The notes below the pieces were generated by a model. That model saw nothing but the letters and a program-made list of their open reading frames with translations, was not told the DNA's origin and made no database searches. Positions 1-7,730 of a stretch of 61,638 nt of DNA are shown here, one piece after another. Source of the stretch: Bacteroidota bacterium (GTDB lineage: Bacteria; Bacteroidota; Bacteroidia; Chitinophagales; Chitinophagaceae); contig JAFDZS010000022.1 in the NCBI GenBank assembly GCA_018266775.1, positions 1-61,638 on the forward strand. Direction: 5' to 3'. Position numbers and translations under genes: made by a program. The first letter of the stretch is position 1, and every line of letters begins with the position of its first letter.

Positions 1-238
1 GGGCGCTGGCGATATGATCTGACGGCTTCGTCTGATCATGCGAGGATAAGTGGCACGCAGAGATGCAGAGGACGCAGAGGGGCTTCCTTACTTTATATAC
101 CTATCTACTTTTATACTTTTATACTCACAGCGGCACAACGGCACGGAAGGAACAGCAACCGGAAGGAACTTTGTATACTTTATTTACTTTTACACCTTAT
201 ACCCTAACGCCAAATTCCAAATTACCAATCCCCGAATC
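1..238. repeat. Intergenic repeat, edge copy of the GATCTGACG palindrome / ACGCAGAG family
   Basis: No gene is supported here. Positions 16-37 hold the palindrome GATCTGACG-N4-CGTCTGATC, followed at about 50-80 by a purine-rich string built on ACGCAGAG. After that comes a string of TTTATACTTTTATACT-like units and CAGCGGCACAACGGCAC. The same three blocks recur at 29829-29902 and 51641-52165, so this is a dispersed repeat rather than a coding region. The 135-aa open frame at 50-457 runs through the repeat and antisense to the response regulator, and has no protein-like character. Confidence 0.6.
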
Positions 239-925
239 CTAACCCACCACAAACCTGTACCCCACGCCTTTAATAGTAATGATCTCCAACGAAGGGTCTT
301 CTTTAAAATAACTGCGCAGTTTGGTTACATATACATCAAGCGTGCGGCTGTTGAAGAAGGAATCATTGCCCCACAGCAGGTTGAGGATATCGCGGCGGTC
401 GATGATCTTTTCCCGGTTTTGGTACAGGAGTTTGAGCAGCTCACTTTCGCGGAATGATAATTTTCTTTCTTCATCGCCCCAACGCAGTACCTGGCGGTTT
501 TGCTGAAACTGGTATTTGCCAATATTGACTTCGCTGTTTTCTGAGGGTGTTGATGATTTGGGCGTATTGCGCAGCAGGTTTTGTATGCGTACAATCAGTT
601 CTTCCATGCTGAATGGTTTGCGGATGTAATCATTGCCGCCTATATTGAACCCTTTCACCACATCTTCTGTTTGCACTTTGGCTGTTAAAAAGATGATTGG
701 TACGTCTGCATTCAATTCTCGTATTTCATCAGCAATGGCAAAGCCATCTTTATTGGGCAGCATAATATCCAGCACACAAATATCAGGTTGTACTTTTTGA
801 AATAACGCGGTGGCATTGGCACCATCACTTTCCATGGCAACAGTATAACCCCTGCTCTCCAGGCTTTCTTTTACAATCTTGCCCAGGAACAATTCATCTT
901 CCACATATAAAACGGTTGTACTCAT
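239..925 (-). CDS. OmpR-family response regulator
   Basis: DNA-binding response regulator of 228 aa, the usual length for the OmpR/PhoB family. The receiver domain spans about residues 1-120 with the acidic pair E9/D10, phospho-acceptor D53 (in VLDIMLP) and the conserved lysine in the RKPF segment. A winged-helix output domain covers about 133-228 and ends in the family-typical TIKGVGYRF. The start codon overlaps the stop of the upstream kinase gene by 4 nt, so the two are translationally coupled. Its likely targets are the neighbouring GLPGLI and outer-membrane barrel genes, which share a phased direct-repeat operator (2529-2565 and 7267-7303). The type resembles RprY of Bacteroidota, but I cannot assign orthology. 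Confidence 0.93.
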   Translation of the reverse strand: MSTTVLYVEDELFLGKIVKESLESRGYTVAMESDGANATALFQKVQPDICVLDIMLPNKDGFAIADEIRELNADVPIIFLTAKVQTEDVVKGFNIGGNDYIRKPFSMEELIVRIQNLLRNTPKSSTPSENSEVNIGKYQFQQNRQVLRWGDEERKLSFRESELLKLLYQNREKIIDRRDILNLLWGNDSFFNSRTLDVYVTKLRSYFKEDPSLEIITIKGVGYRFVVG

Positions 926-2475
926 GCTTTGAAGTTTTCTTGATGCATGCTGCGGTGTTCATCAAAAATAATGTTATCCCCTGTTGCTATGGGCAATTGG
1001 ATAATGAACGTACTTCCTTTACCAGGCTGACTTTCCACGTTCACCATGCCATGATGTTTGCGGATGATCTCCGCCACATAACTCAACCCCAGGCCATAGC
1101 CTTTAATGTTATGCATATCGCCTGATGGTACACGGAAGAATTTCTCGAATACTTTGTTTCGGTATTCCGGTGCAATACCAATGCCGTTATCTTTTATACT
1201 GATCTCTGCCATGTTGGGCGGTGTTGTGGTTAATGCAATATCAATCACGGGTTGATCTTTACTGTATTTTAAAGCATTGTCCAGCAGATTATACAGCACA
1301 CTGGTCATGTGCAGCCTGTCGGCCTGGATAACACAACTGCAGGCGGCAGGTATGAAGTTGATTGCTGCATTGCGTTTGTCTGACAGCGGTTTGATCATAT
1401 TGATCACTTCTGCTATCAAACCATTTATCTCAACCGGTTCTTTATTTAACGTGATCGTATTTTTTTCAAACAACGATAACTTCAGTACTTTATCCACCAG
1501 CAGGCTCAGCCTTTGTAATTCATTGGCAGAAATATCTAAATATTCTTTTGTTCTTTCCGGGTCATGCATCGCATTAAAATTCCGTAACGCTTCAATGGCC
1601 ACACCAACTGTTGCCACCGGCGTTTTTAATTCATGCGTTATGTTACTGATAAAATCATTTTTCAGTGCTGCCAAACGGTGTTGTTTTACCAATGTGCGGT
1701 ACAGTAATACAAAAGTCACTATCGTAATACCCAGCAGCAGCAATGAAAACAAAATGGGCAGCGATATCTTTTTTAAAATGAATGGAAAGGTATTGCCTAA
1801 CTCCAACCGGTACACTACAGGTTTTGCAAAACCCACTTTTACTTCGTTAAAAGCCGGCATATCATTTACCGCTCTGAATGGAATAGTATCTTTATTGTAG
1901 GTACTCTTGTAAAAACTATCCAGTTTTATGATGGTAAACGGCACTGCTATTTTTTGATTATCGAGTGCCTTTTTGTATGCGGAATCTATTTCCAAAATGT
2001 TCAGCGGTTCCTGTAATGAATCTACATGATAGAGCAGGTTTAAAATATGATCACCGCCGGGCAATCCACTCAATTGATCACTGTCTTTATTCGTGGGCAA
2101 TGCTGAAGTGGTATTTACTGATATAAATACTTTCCCCTTGACAGGCGTTTTTTTTACCGAATCGGTTACTTTATCCCTGATAATATTAATGGTCGAGATC
2201 ATTTCAGCCTTCGGGTCCATTCTTACCTGCATGTCTTCTTCATCTGAAAACATCACTTTTACATCTGCTTTGTGTTGCGAGTCCGGAACCAATTTGGCCA
2301 GTTTGAATTTTGAAGCCTGCAGTTGCACCACCGTTTCCCGAAAGGTAACTTCTGCTTTCAGCGCCAGCGATTTTTGCTCACGGGTATAATTCTCCTTTAA
2401 CCAGAACACCTGGAAACCGGTAATAGCCAGAATAGCCACCATCATTAAAATTGACAACCAGCGTAACCTTTTCAT
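922..2475 (-). CDS. Membrane sensor histidine kinase
   Basis: Inner-membrane histidine kinase of 517 aa and partner of the response regulator. An N-terminal membrane segment (about residues 8-27) is followed by a periplasmic sensor region of roughly 200 aa with no recognised domain. A second membrane segment lies at about 238-262, then a HisKA helix with the H-box SNITHELKTP, and a HATPase domain with the N-box LYNLLDNALKYS, DNGIGIAPE and GYGLGLSYV. The start sits 18-25 nt downstream of a -7 box on the minus strand (2493-2500). The signal sensed cannot be read from the sequence. The co-regulated surface proteins suggest an envelope signal, which is inference. Confidence 0.93.
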   Translation of the reverse strand: MKRLRWLSILMMVAILAITGFQVFWLKENYTREQKSLALKAEVTFRETVVQLQASKFKLAKLVPDSQHKADVKVMFSDEEDMQVRMDPKAEMISTINIIRDKVTDSVKKTPVKGKVFISVNTTSALPTNKDSDQLSGLPGGDHILNLLYHVDSLQEPLNILEIDSAYKKALDNQKIAVPFTIIKLDSFYKSTYNKDTIPFRAVNDMPAFNEVKVGFAKPVVYRLELGNTFPFILKKISLPILFSLLLLGITIVTFVLLYRTLVKQHRLAALKNDFISNITHELKTPVATVGVAIEALRNFNAMHDPERTKEYLDISANELQRLSLLVDKVLKLSLFEKNTITLNKEPVEINGLIAEVINMIKPLSDKRNAAINFIPAACSCVIQADRLHMTSVLYNLLDNALKYSKDQPVIDIALTTTPPNMAEISIKDNGIGIAPEYRNKVFEKFFRVPSGDMHNIKGYGLGLSYVAEIIRKHHGMVNVESQPGKGSTFIIQLPIATGDNIIFDEHRSMHQENFKA

Positions 2476-2492
2476 GAAGCGCTTTTACAACA

Positions 2493-2500
2493 CAAATGTA
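2493..2500 (-). promoter_or_regulatory. -7 box of the kinase/regulator operon
   Basis: Reading the minus strand, TACATTTG matches the Bacteroidota -7 consensus TAnnTTTG and lies about 18 nt before the kinase start codon. No clear -33 TTG is visible at the expected distance. The phased TTAACC repeats of the divergent promoter lie 29-72 bp upstream of it, so the same bound regulator might also affect this promoter, although the repeats point the other way. Confidence 0.55.
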
Positions 2501-2528
2501 GCTGAATTGAACGGCCGTTAAAGGGCTA

Positions 2529-2565
2529 TTAACCTTAATTAACCTTTATGAAAGGTTTTTTAACC
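2529..2565 (+). promoter_or_regulatory. Phased TTAACC operator upstream of the GLPGLI gene
   Basis: Three direct TTAACC hexamers lie at 2529-2534, 2539-2544 and 2560-2565. Start-to-start spacings are 10 and 21 bp, that is one and two helical turns, as expected for a PhoB/OmpR-type regulator bound in tandem. The last hexamer ends exactly 21 nt before the -7 box at 2587-2594. An array with identical spacings sits before the outer-membrane barrel gene at 7267-7303. The link to the adjacent response regulator is inferred from position and site architecture. Confidence 0.7.
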
Positions 2566-2586
2566 CTGCCTGCACCCATTCTATTT

Positions 2587-2594
2587 TAGCTTTG
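2587..2594 (+). promoter_or_regulatory. -7 box of the GLPGLI gene
   Basis: TAGCTTTG fits TAnnTTTG. It lies 11 nt before the first possible ATG (2606) and 17 nt before the second (2612), so the leader is very short. The expected -33 element is absent and its place is taken by the proximal TTAACC hexamer, consistent with an activator-dependent promoter. Confidence 0.6.
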
Positions 2595-2605
2595 GCTTTA
2601 AAATA

Positions 2606-3412
2606 ATGAACATGAAAAAAATAGTACTCACTGCGTTGGCCTTTGCAGCATTGGTATCAGCACAGGCACAACTGAAACAGGGCACCATCAGTTATGAAAG
2701 AACCAATACTTTTGAAGCGCACCTTAACATCAACGGTATGGAACAGGTGATGCCGCAAACACGCAAACAAAATTTTGAATTGCTGTTCACCTCCAGTCAA
2801 ACATTATGGAAAGCGGCAGAACAGGATAATAATGATGATATGGGCAGCAGTGAAGGCGGCATGCAGATTCACATGATTATTATCGGCAGCAACGATGTAT
2901 TGTTTACCAACCTGGACAGTAAAACTAAAGTGGAAAAAAGAGAAGTACTGGATAAAAATTTTATTGTGGATGACTCCGTAAAAATATTGCAGTGGAAGAT
3001 GACCGGCGAAACCAAAACCATTCTTGACCACAATTGTATGAAGGCAACAGCCACGCAAATCCGCAAATCAACTAAAATGACCAATGATAATGGGGTGATG
3101 GAAAGAAAAGAAGTGACCGATACTATGCCAGTTGTTGCATGGTTCGCCACTGATATTCCCATTGCCACCGGACCGGCAGAATTCCAGGCACAACTGCCCG
3201 GCATCATTTTGGAAATGGATATAAACAATGGTAAACAGCTCTATAAAGCCACTGCGATAAAAGAAAAAGTGGATGTTGCAGACATCAAAGCGCCAACCGG
3301 TAAAAAGCATTATACCCCTGATGAGTTTAAAAAAGAATCGGACAAACTGATGCAGGAAATGCAGCGCAATATGCAGAGCGGGCCAGGCGGTTTCAGAACC
3401 AAAGCCGATTAA
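2606..3412 (+). CDS. GLPGLI family secreted protein
   Basis: Exported protein of 268 aa (266 if translation starts at the second ATG, 2612, which gives a more standard MKK signal peptide). The signal peptide ends near AQAQ at about residue 22. The motif QLPGIILEM near residue 195 is the family signature, followed by the typical NGKQLYKATAIKEKV strand. GLPGLI proteins are Bacteroidota-specific periplasmic or surface proteins of unknown biochemical role, often next to TonB-type barrels. Here the gene is divergent from a two-component system and shares its operator layout with the barrel gene at 4395-7220, suggesting joint expression. A terminator follows at 3434-3466. Confidence 0.88.
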   Translation: MNMKKIVLTALAFAALVSAQAQLKQGTISYERTNTFEAHLNINGMEQVMPQTRKQNFELLFTSSQTLWKAAEQDNNDDMGSSEGGMQIHMIIIGSNDVLFTNLDSKTKVEKREVLDKNFIVDDSVKILQWKMTGETKTILDHNCMKATATQIRKSTKMTNDNGVMERKEVTDTMPVVAWFATDIPIATGPAEFQAQLPGIILEMDINNGKQLYKATAIKEKVDVADIKAPTGKKHYTPDEFKKESDKLMQEMQRNMQSGPGGFRTKAD

Positions 3413-3433
3413 AGTTAGCCATCGAAATACACC

Positions 3434-3466
3434 AGCCACTGTTTCACAGCAGTGGCTTTTTATTTA
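3434..3466 (+). terminator. Intrinsic terminator after the GLPGLI gene
   Basis: Arms AGCCACTG (3434-3441) and CAGTGGCT (3450-3457) form a perfect 8-bp stem with an 8-nt loop, followed by a T-rich tail. It ends 14 nt before the -7 box of the next gene, so the two transcripts are separate. Confidence 0.8.
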
Positions 3467-3480
3467 TTCACCCGAACGGC

Positions 3481-3488
3481 TACCTTTG
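3481..3488 (+). promoter_or_regulatory. -7 box of the nucleotidyltransferase-like gene
   Basis: TACCTTTG matches TAnnTTTG and lies 22 nt before the ATG at 3511, just after the upstream terminator. Confidence 0.5.
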
Positions 3489-3510
3489 AGTGGAATTATA
3501 ATGGCATCGT

Positions 3511-4290
3511 ATGAAACAGAAAGACTTTGCTTATCATGTTGTTGAATTAATTCAGCAAGACAAATCGGTGATTGGCCTTGCTGCAGCAGGCTCGTGGATC
3601 ACGGATGAAATTGATCAATACTCCGACCTTGACCTGGTGCTGGTAACCAAAAATAAAATCGGCGGCAATAAACAAAAGATGTTGCAATATGCCAACAGCT
3701 TTGGTAAACTGCTTTCTGCCTTCACCGGCGAGCACGTAGGCGAACCCCGTTTATTAATTTGCATGTACGATAAACCGTTGCTGCATGTGGATATTAAATT
3801 TGTTACCGCAGAAGAATTTCATGACCGTGTTGAAGATCCTGTGGTGTTATTTGAAAGAGGCAAAAAATTAACCGATATCATTCATGCAACGGAAGCCGAA
3901 TGGCCGCTGCCCGATTATCAGTGGATTGAAGACCGCATCTGGACCTGGGTGCATTATGTTTCCGTTAAAATTGCAAGGGGTGAATATTTTGAATGCATCG
4001 ATGGTTTTAATTTTTTGCGGGCTAATGTACTCGCTCCTTTACTGCACATAAAAAACAGGAACCAGCCAAGGGGGTTAAGAAAAGTAGAAACCAAACTGGC
4101 ACCTGGCGACCTGGAAAATTTAAAGATCACCATTGCTCAATACAATGCACAATCCATCATTGATGTACTGGAGAATATCATCACTATTTATCGTGAATTA
4201 AGAGACGAATTATATCCGGCCACGATTCACAGGCAGCAGAAAATTGAAAAAAGAAGTATGAGTTATTTCAACAGGCTGAAGAAGAAATAA
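3511..4290 (+). CDS. Nucleotidyltransferase-fold protein (aminoglycoside adenylyltransferase-like)
   Basis: Cytosolic protein of 259 aa. Residues 25-45 carry the minimal nucleotidyltransferase pattern: GS followed by DQYSDLDLVLV, with the two aspartates that bind catalytic metal. A third acidic residue lies in HVDIKFV near residue 94. The helical C-terminal half (about 125-230) resembles the four-helix part of streptomycin/spectinomycin adenylyltransferases. The substrate is unknown; relatives are often given unreliable names, so a resistance role should not be assumed. It is monocistronic, with its own -7 box at 3481 and a terminator upstream. ATG 3511 is preferred over 3501, which is out of frame. 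Confidence 0.75.
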   Translation: MKQKDFAYHVVELIQQDKSVIGLAAAGSWITDEIDQYSDLDLVLVTKNKIGGNKQKMLQYANSFGKLLSAFTGEHVGEPRLLICMYDKPLLHVDIKFVTAEEFHDRVEDPVVLFERGKKLTDIIHATEAEWPLPDYQWIEDRIWTWVHYVSVKIARGEYFECIDGFNFLRANVLAPLLHIKNRNQPRGLRKVETKLAPGDLENLKITIAQYNAQSIIDVLENIITIYRELRDELYPATIHRQQKIEKRSMSYFNRLKKK

Positions 4291-4394
4291 ATAAAAAAAC
4301 AACTACTAAAAAAAGTCAACTTAAAAAAGTTTTCGTTTTTCACGACATATTATCTTAGGTTGACCTGGCAGCAGTACTTTCTCTATCAAAAAAA

Positions 4395-7220
4395 TTATTT
4401 CCTGATGATGCGCATTCCGCCATCTTTACCTGCATTATTCAATCCTGTTTTATTCAGGCTGTAGGTAAAGCTCAGCACGAAGAAACGTTTTAGTGTCAGT
4501 ACCCTTGCATCTTCAATATAGTTATTATTGGTATTCCTGCTGATGCCGATATTCTGATTTAGTAAGTCCCGGGCGCCAAGCTTCAATTCTCCCCTGTTAT
4601 ACTTTAATACCTGTTTGCTGATGCTGGCATTCCATAATGGCACTTTGGTATTGAATCCCGCTGCACGCTGGCTGTTGATGGTATACGTAAAATCTGATGA
4701 GAGAAAGAATTTTGCAGGCAATTCCCAATCTGCTGAAAGATTATACTCCTGCGAAAAATAACTGGCATTTAAAGATGACTGCAGTGAATAGTTGGTTTTA
4801 TTATAATTAAATGAAGCGCCTGTTTCTATACTGAATTTTTCAGTGGCATTGGAATTAACACGGATGCCCGGCCCGGCTGAAAATGTTTTAATATCATTAC
4901 CCACACCATTGATAAACTGCTTGGTTTTAAAAAGCCCGGTATTACTGCTGAACTCAATCATTCCTTTTAAAAAATGCACCGGCATGCTGTAACTGAAATT
5001 GGAATTGATATTGTACACCCCATTTACATTCACCGGCTTGGTTCTTTTTATACCCAGGTTGTTGATGCTGTCATAATTCACAATCTTATTTTGCGTAGCC
5101 TGCATGGTTAAAAAGAAAAACAGGTTTTTATTTTTATAGGGGCTCATTAAATTCATATTTGCCTGTACAAAGTGATTATATTCCTGCTTCAGGTTAGGGT
5201 TACCGTCTTTAATATTCAGCGGGTTGCTGTTATCCGGCACTGGTTGCAATTGGCTGATGTTGGGTTGGTTGGTGGATGTGGAATAAGTCACTGCCGCTGT
5301 TTTAAATTTCGAAAACCGGTATTGAAATCTTGCACTGGGCAGCAGGTTATAAAACGTTTTACTCAATGTTGAATCTTTAGTACCGGTGATCACCTTGCCT
5401 TCCAAATCCGCCTGCTGCCAGCTCATGCCCAGCATGTAACTGTAGTTCTTTTTTTGTGTGCGCATGCGTATACCGGTATTGGTAAAGCCATACGTGTTTT
5501 CAAAATTATTACTGAGCGAACTGTTGTACTGATCAAATTTGGCGTTGAGCGGATTGTAGTCGTACGTCGTTTTACCGGCTGTGCTTTTGCTGTAACTTTT
5601 TCCCGCACTGAATTCCACCAGCGAACGTTTGAATATGGGTTCCGTATAAACCGCCCTGCCATAGTAACTGTTCAACATGCTGCTGGTGTTATTTTTTTGG
5701 TTGATCGTATCCCTTAAAAATAATGACCCACCTGGATTATAAAAACTGTTAATGGAGTTAAGTGTACCATCGCCATTACTTTCATTAATACTGGTTTGCA
5801 TGGAAAGAGAAAAAGTGCGGCCCCGCCGTGCAAACTTCTTGCGCCAGATCACATCATTGCGCAGGTTATACCCGTTAGTGCCAGATGTGGTGTTACTAAA
5901 ACCTTCGTTGGTTAATAATTTATTGCCTGATAAAGTTTGGTAATTGGTTTGCGAACGGTTATCGGTTTGCTGCGTATTGTAAGAAGACGTTACCCGTATT
6001 GAATTAAAAGAATCTACCTGGAATAAAGCATTGGCATTAAAGCGGTGGCTGTTATTCAGGTTATTACTATTGGCATCCTGGTTATAATAGTAAGACGAGT
6101 CTGGCAAAAAATATTGCCGTTGAATATGGCTTTCCTGCTGTGGATTATAGCGGTTGTAAAAATAATTGCTCTGCAGGTCGACATTCTTCCCAATGATATT
6201 GTTATAATTCAGTCCGCCGCCCCACGCCGTATTAATGCCACTGTTGCGGCCACCTGCATTAATGCCCATTGCTGCAGCATCCGCATCACTGATGTTGATA
6301 TTAATATCTCCGCCGCCACTGCCGCGTTGCATACGGCTCAGCTCTCCGGTAAAGTTTAAAATATCCATAAAAGAAAAACCTTCTGCATTGGTATTGTTAC
6401 CCATACCAATAGCCGAAAATTGTCTGGCGCCCTTAAATGAATTCACATTGAATTTTCCTTCGTAGCGGTTATCGGTTCCGGCACCGGCATTGATTTTACC
6501 AAACATGCCTTTCTTTTTGTCCTGCTTCAGTTTCAGGTTGATGGTTTTTTCATAGTTGCCATCTTCAAAACCGGTAAGCTGCGCCTGGTCGCTTTGTTTA
6601 TCATACACCTGCACTTTATCAATGGCATCAGCAGGTAAATTTTTTGTGGCCACTTTCGGGTCGTTGCTGAAAAATTCTTTCCCATCCACCAGTACTTTGG
6701 TTACTTTTTCTCCCTGTGCTTTTATAGTACCATCCTTCGCCACTTCAATGCCAGGCATTTTTTTCAGTAATTGCTCCACGCTGGCATTGGGTGCGGTTTT
6801 AAACGAGCCGGCGTTGTATTGTATCGTATCGTTGATCAATGTAATAGGCGGTGCTTCACTGGCCACCACCACTTCCTGCAAAACTTTTGTTTTATCATTC
6901 ATCACCACATTGCCCAGTGTTGCCGTTTTTTTATTCTCGCTGAGCGAAAAATACGTATTGCTGTTATGATAGTTCACATGTGTAATCAGCAAACGATAAT
7001 CGCCATTGGCAAGATTTCTTACCTCAAATTTTCCATCATTCCCTGTCATGGTAAAACCAATCAATGAAGAATCTTTACTGTTTAAAACAGTTACCGTGGC
7101 GCCGTTGACCGGTTGCCTGCTGATGGTATCAAAAGCCACACCCTGCACCACACCATTACGCTGTGCCAAAGCCGCTGCTGAAATGAATACTAAAAAAGCT
7201 ACACTGTATAAATATTTCAT
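4395..7220 (-). CDS. Outer-membrane beta-barrel protein with carboxypeptidase-regulatory domain
   Basis: TonB-receptor-like outer-membrane protein of 941 aa. Order: signal peptide (about 1-19, ending AALAQ), a carboxypeptidase-regulatory-like beta-sandwich (about 22-105), a plug-like region (about 110-215, with NASVEQLLKKMPGIEV and KVLVDGKEFF), then a long barrel rich in alternating aromatic strands to the C-terminus (OMP_b-brl_3 type). Such proteins are thought to move or bind ligands at the cell surface; none can be named here. A glycine-rich stretch near residues 298-325 is probably an extracellular loop. The promoter carries the same phased operator as the GLPGLI gene, so control by the adjacent two-component system is likely. 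Confidence 0.88.
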   Translation of the reverse strand: MKYLYSVAFLVFISAAALAQRNGVVQGVAFDTISRQPVNGATVTVLNSKDSSLIGFTMTGNDGKFEVRNLANGDYRLLITHVNYHNSNTYFSLSENKKTATLGNVVMNDKTKVLQEVVVASEAPPITLINDTIQYNAGSFKTAPNASVEQLLKKMPGIEVAKDGTIKAQGEKVTKVLVDGKEFFSNDPKVATKNLPADAIDKVQVYDKQSDQAQLTGFEDGNYEKTINLKLKQDKKKGMFGKINAGAGTDNRYEGKFNVNSFKGARQFSAIGMGNNTNAEGFSFMDILNFTGELSRMQRGSGGGDININISDADAAAMGINAGGRNSGINTAWGGGLNYNNIIGKNVDLQSNYFYNRYNPQQESHIQRQYFLPDSSYYYNQDANSNNLNNSHRFNANALFQVDSFNSIRVTSSYNTQQTDNRSQTNYQTLSGNKLLTNEGFSNTTSGTNGYNLRNDVIWRKKFARRGRTFSLSMQTSINESNGDGTLNSINSFYNPGGSLFLRDTINQKNNTSSMLNSYYGRAVYTEPIFKRSLVEFSAGKSYSKSTAGKTTYDYNPLNAKFDQYNSSLSNNFENTYGFTNTGIRMRTQKKNYSYMLGMSWQQADLEGKVITGTKDSTLSKTFYNLLPSARFQYRFSKFKTAAVTYSTSTNQPNISQLQPVPDNSNPLNIKDGNPNLKQEYNHFVQANMNLMSPYKNKNLFFFLTMQATQNKIVNYDSINNLGIKRTKPVNVNGVYNINSNFSYSMPVHFLKGMIEFSSNTGLFKTKQFINGVGNDIKTFSAGPGIRVNSNATEKFSIETGASFNYNKTNYSLQSSLNASYFSQEYNLSADWELPAKFFLSSDFTYTINSQRAAGFNTKVPLWNASISKQVLKYNRGELKLGARDLLNQNIGISRNTNNNYIEDARVLTLKRFFVLSFTYSLNKTGLNNAGKDGGMRIIRK

Positions 7221-7237
7221 GACTATACTTTATACCA

Positions 7238-7245
7238 CGAAATTA
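7238..7245 (-). promoter_or_regulatory. -7-like box of the outer-membrane barrel gene
   Basis: On the minus strand this reads TAATTTCG, one mismatch from TAnnTTTG. It lies exactly 21 nt downstream of the proximal TTAACC hexamer (7267-7272), the same distance as at the GLPGLI promoter. The ATG (7220) follows about 17 nt later. Confidence 0.55.
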
Positions 7246-7266
7246 TTCCTGCGACTGCAATACAAG

Positions 7267-7303
7267 GGTTAACAACACTTTGTTTAATGTTAATGAAGGT
7301 TAA
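7267..7303 (-). promoter_or_regulatory. Phased TTAAC(C/A) operator upstream of the barrel gene
   Basis: Reading the minus strand, hexamers are TTAACC (7298-7303), TTAACA (7288-7293) and TTAACC (7267-7272). Start-to-start spacings of 10 and 21 bp are identical to those at 2529-2565, and the 21-nt gap to the -7-like box is also identical. Four spacing parameters agreeing at two promoters make chance unlikely. Confidence 0.72.
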
Positions 7304-7730
7304 TTTCTGGGGATGCAGCAGAAGATGTCCTCGTTTTAATCCAGAACATTTCAAATCCCTTTTTCATCCAAAATATATTCCATCCGCAGGGCATGCAGGT
7401 TCAATCTTAGTGCTATTTTTATTCGATGATGTGCGCTCTTCTAATCATTTTACTGTCAGTCTTGAGCTTGTTTATCCTAACAGTTTTTATTATTCTCATG
7501 CTTTTCGCTTCAAATTATTGTAGTGTCAGTCTGAGCTTGTCGAAGACGGTTACCTCAGTAATACCCGGTTTCGCCGGGCTCAACCTGACAACTTTTATTA
7601 TTTGATGATCACCACTTTTCAAATTTAACGACTGTCAGCCAGAGCTTGTCGAAGGCGGTTAATCTGAATCAACCCGGTTTCGCCCCATAGGGTAAACAGG
7701 CTCAACCTGACAACTTTTCTAATTAAAGAC
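7304..7730. repeat. Intergenic region with two or three palindromic TGTCAG...GCTC...CTGACA repeats
   Basis: No gene is seen. A full copy at 7524-7592 has arms TGTCAGTCTGAGC and GCTCAACCTGACA around an inner CCCGG/CCGGG hairpin. A second full copy at about 7633-7711 has TGTCAGCCAGAGC and GCTCAACCTGACA. A half copy (TGTCAGTCTTGAGCTTG) starts at 7454. Both full copies include AGCTTGTCGAAG, a string typical of dispersed palindromic repeats in many bacterial genomes. The stretch 7304-7453 shows nothing I can name. Confidence 0.6.

Noticed and set aside
50..457. 135-aa open frame at the left edge
   Set aside because: It runs through repeat DNA and antisense to the response regulator and has no protein-like composition.
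3511..4290. Antibiotic-resistance gene call for the nucleotidyltransferase
   Set aside because: Only the general nucleotidyltransferase pattern is seen; nothing shows aminoglycoside specificity.
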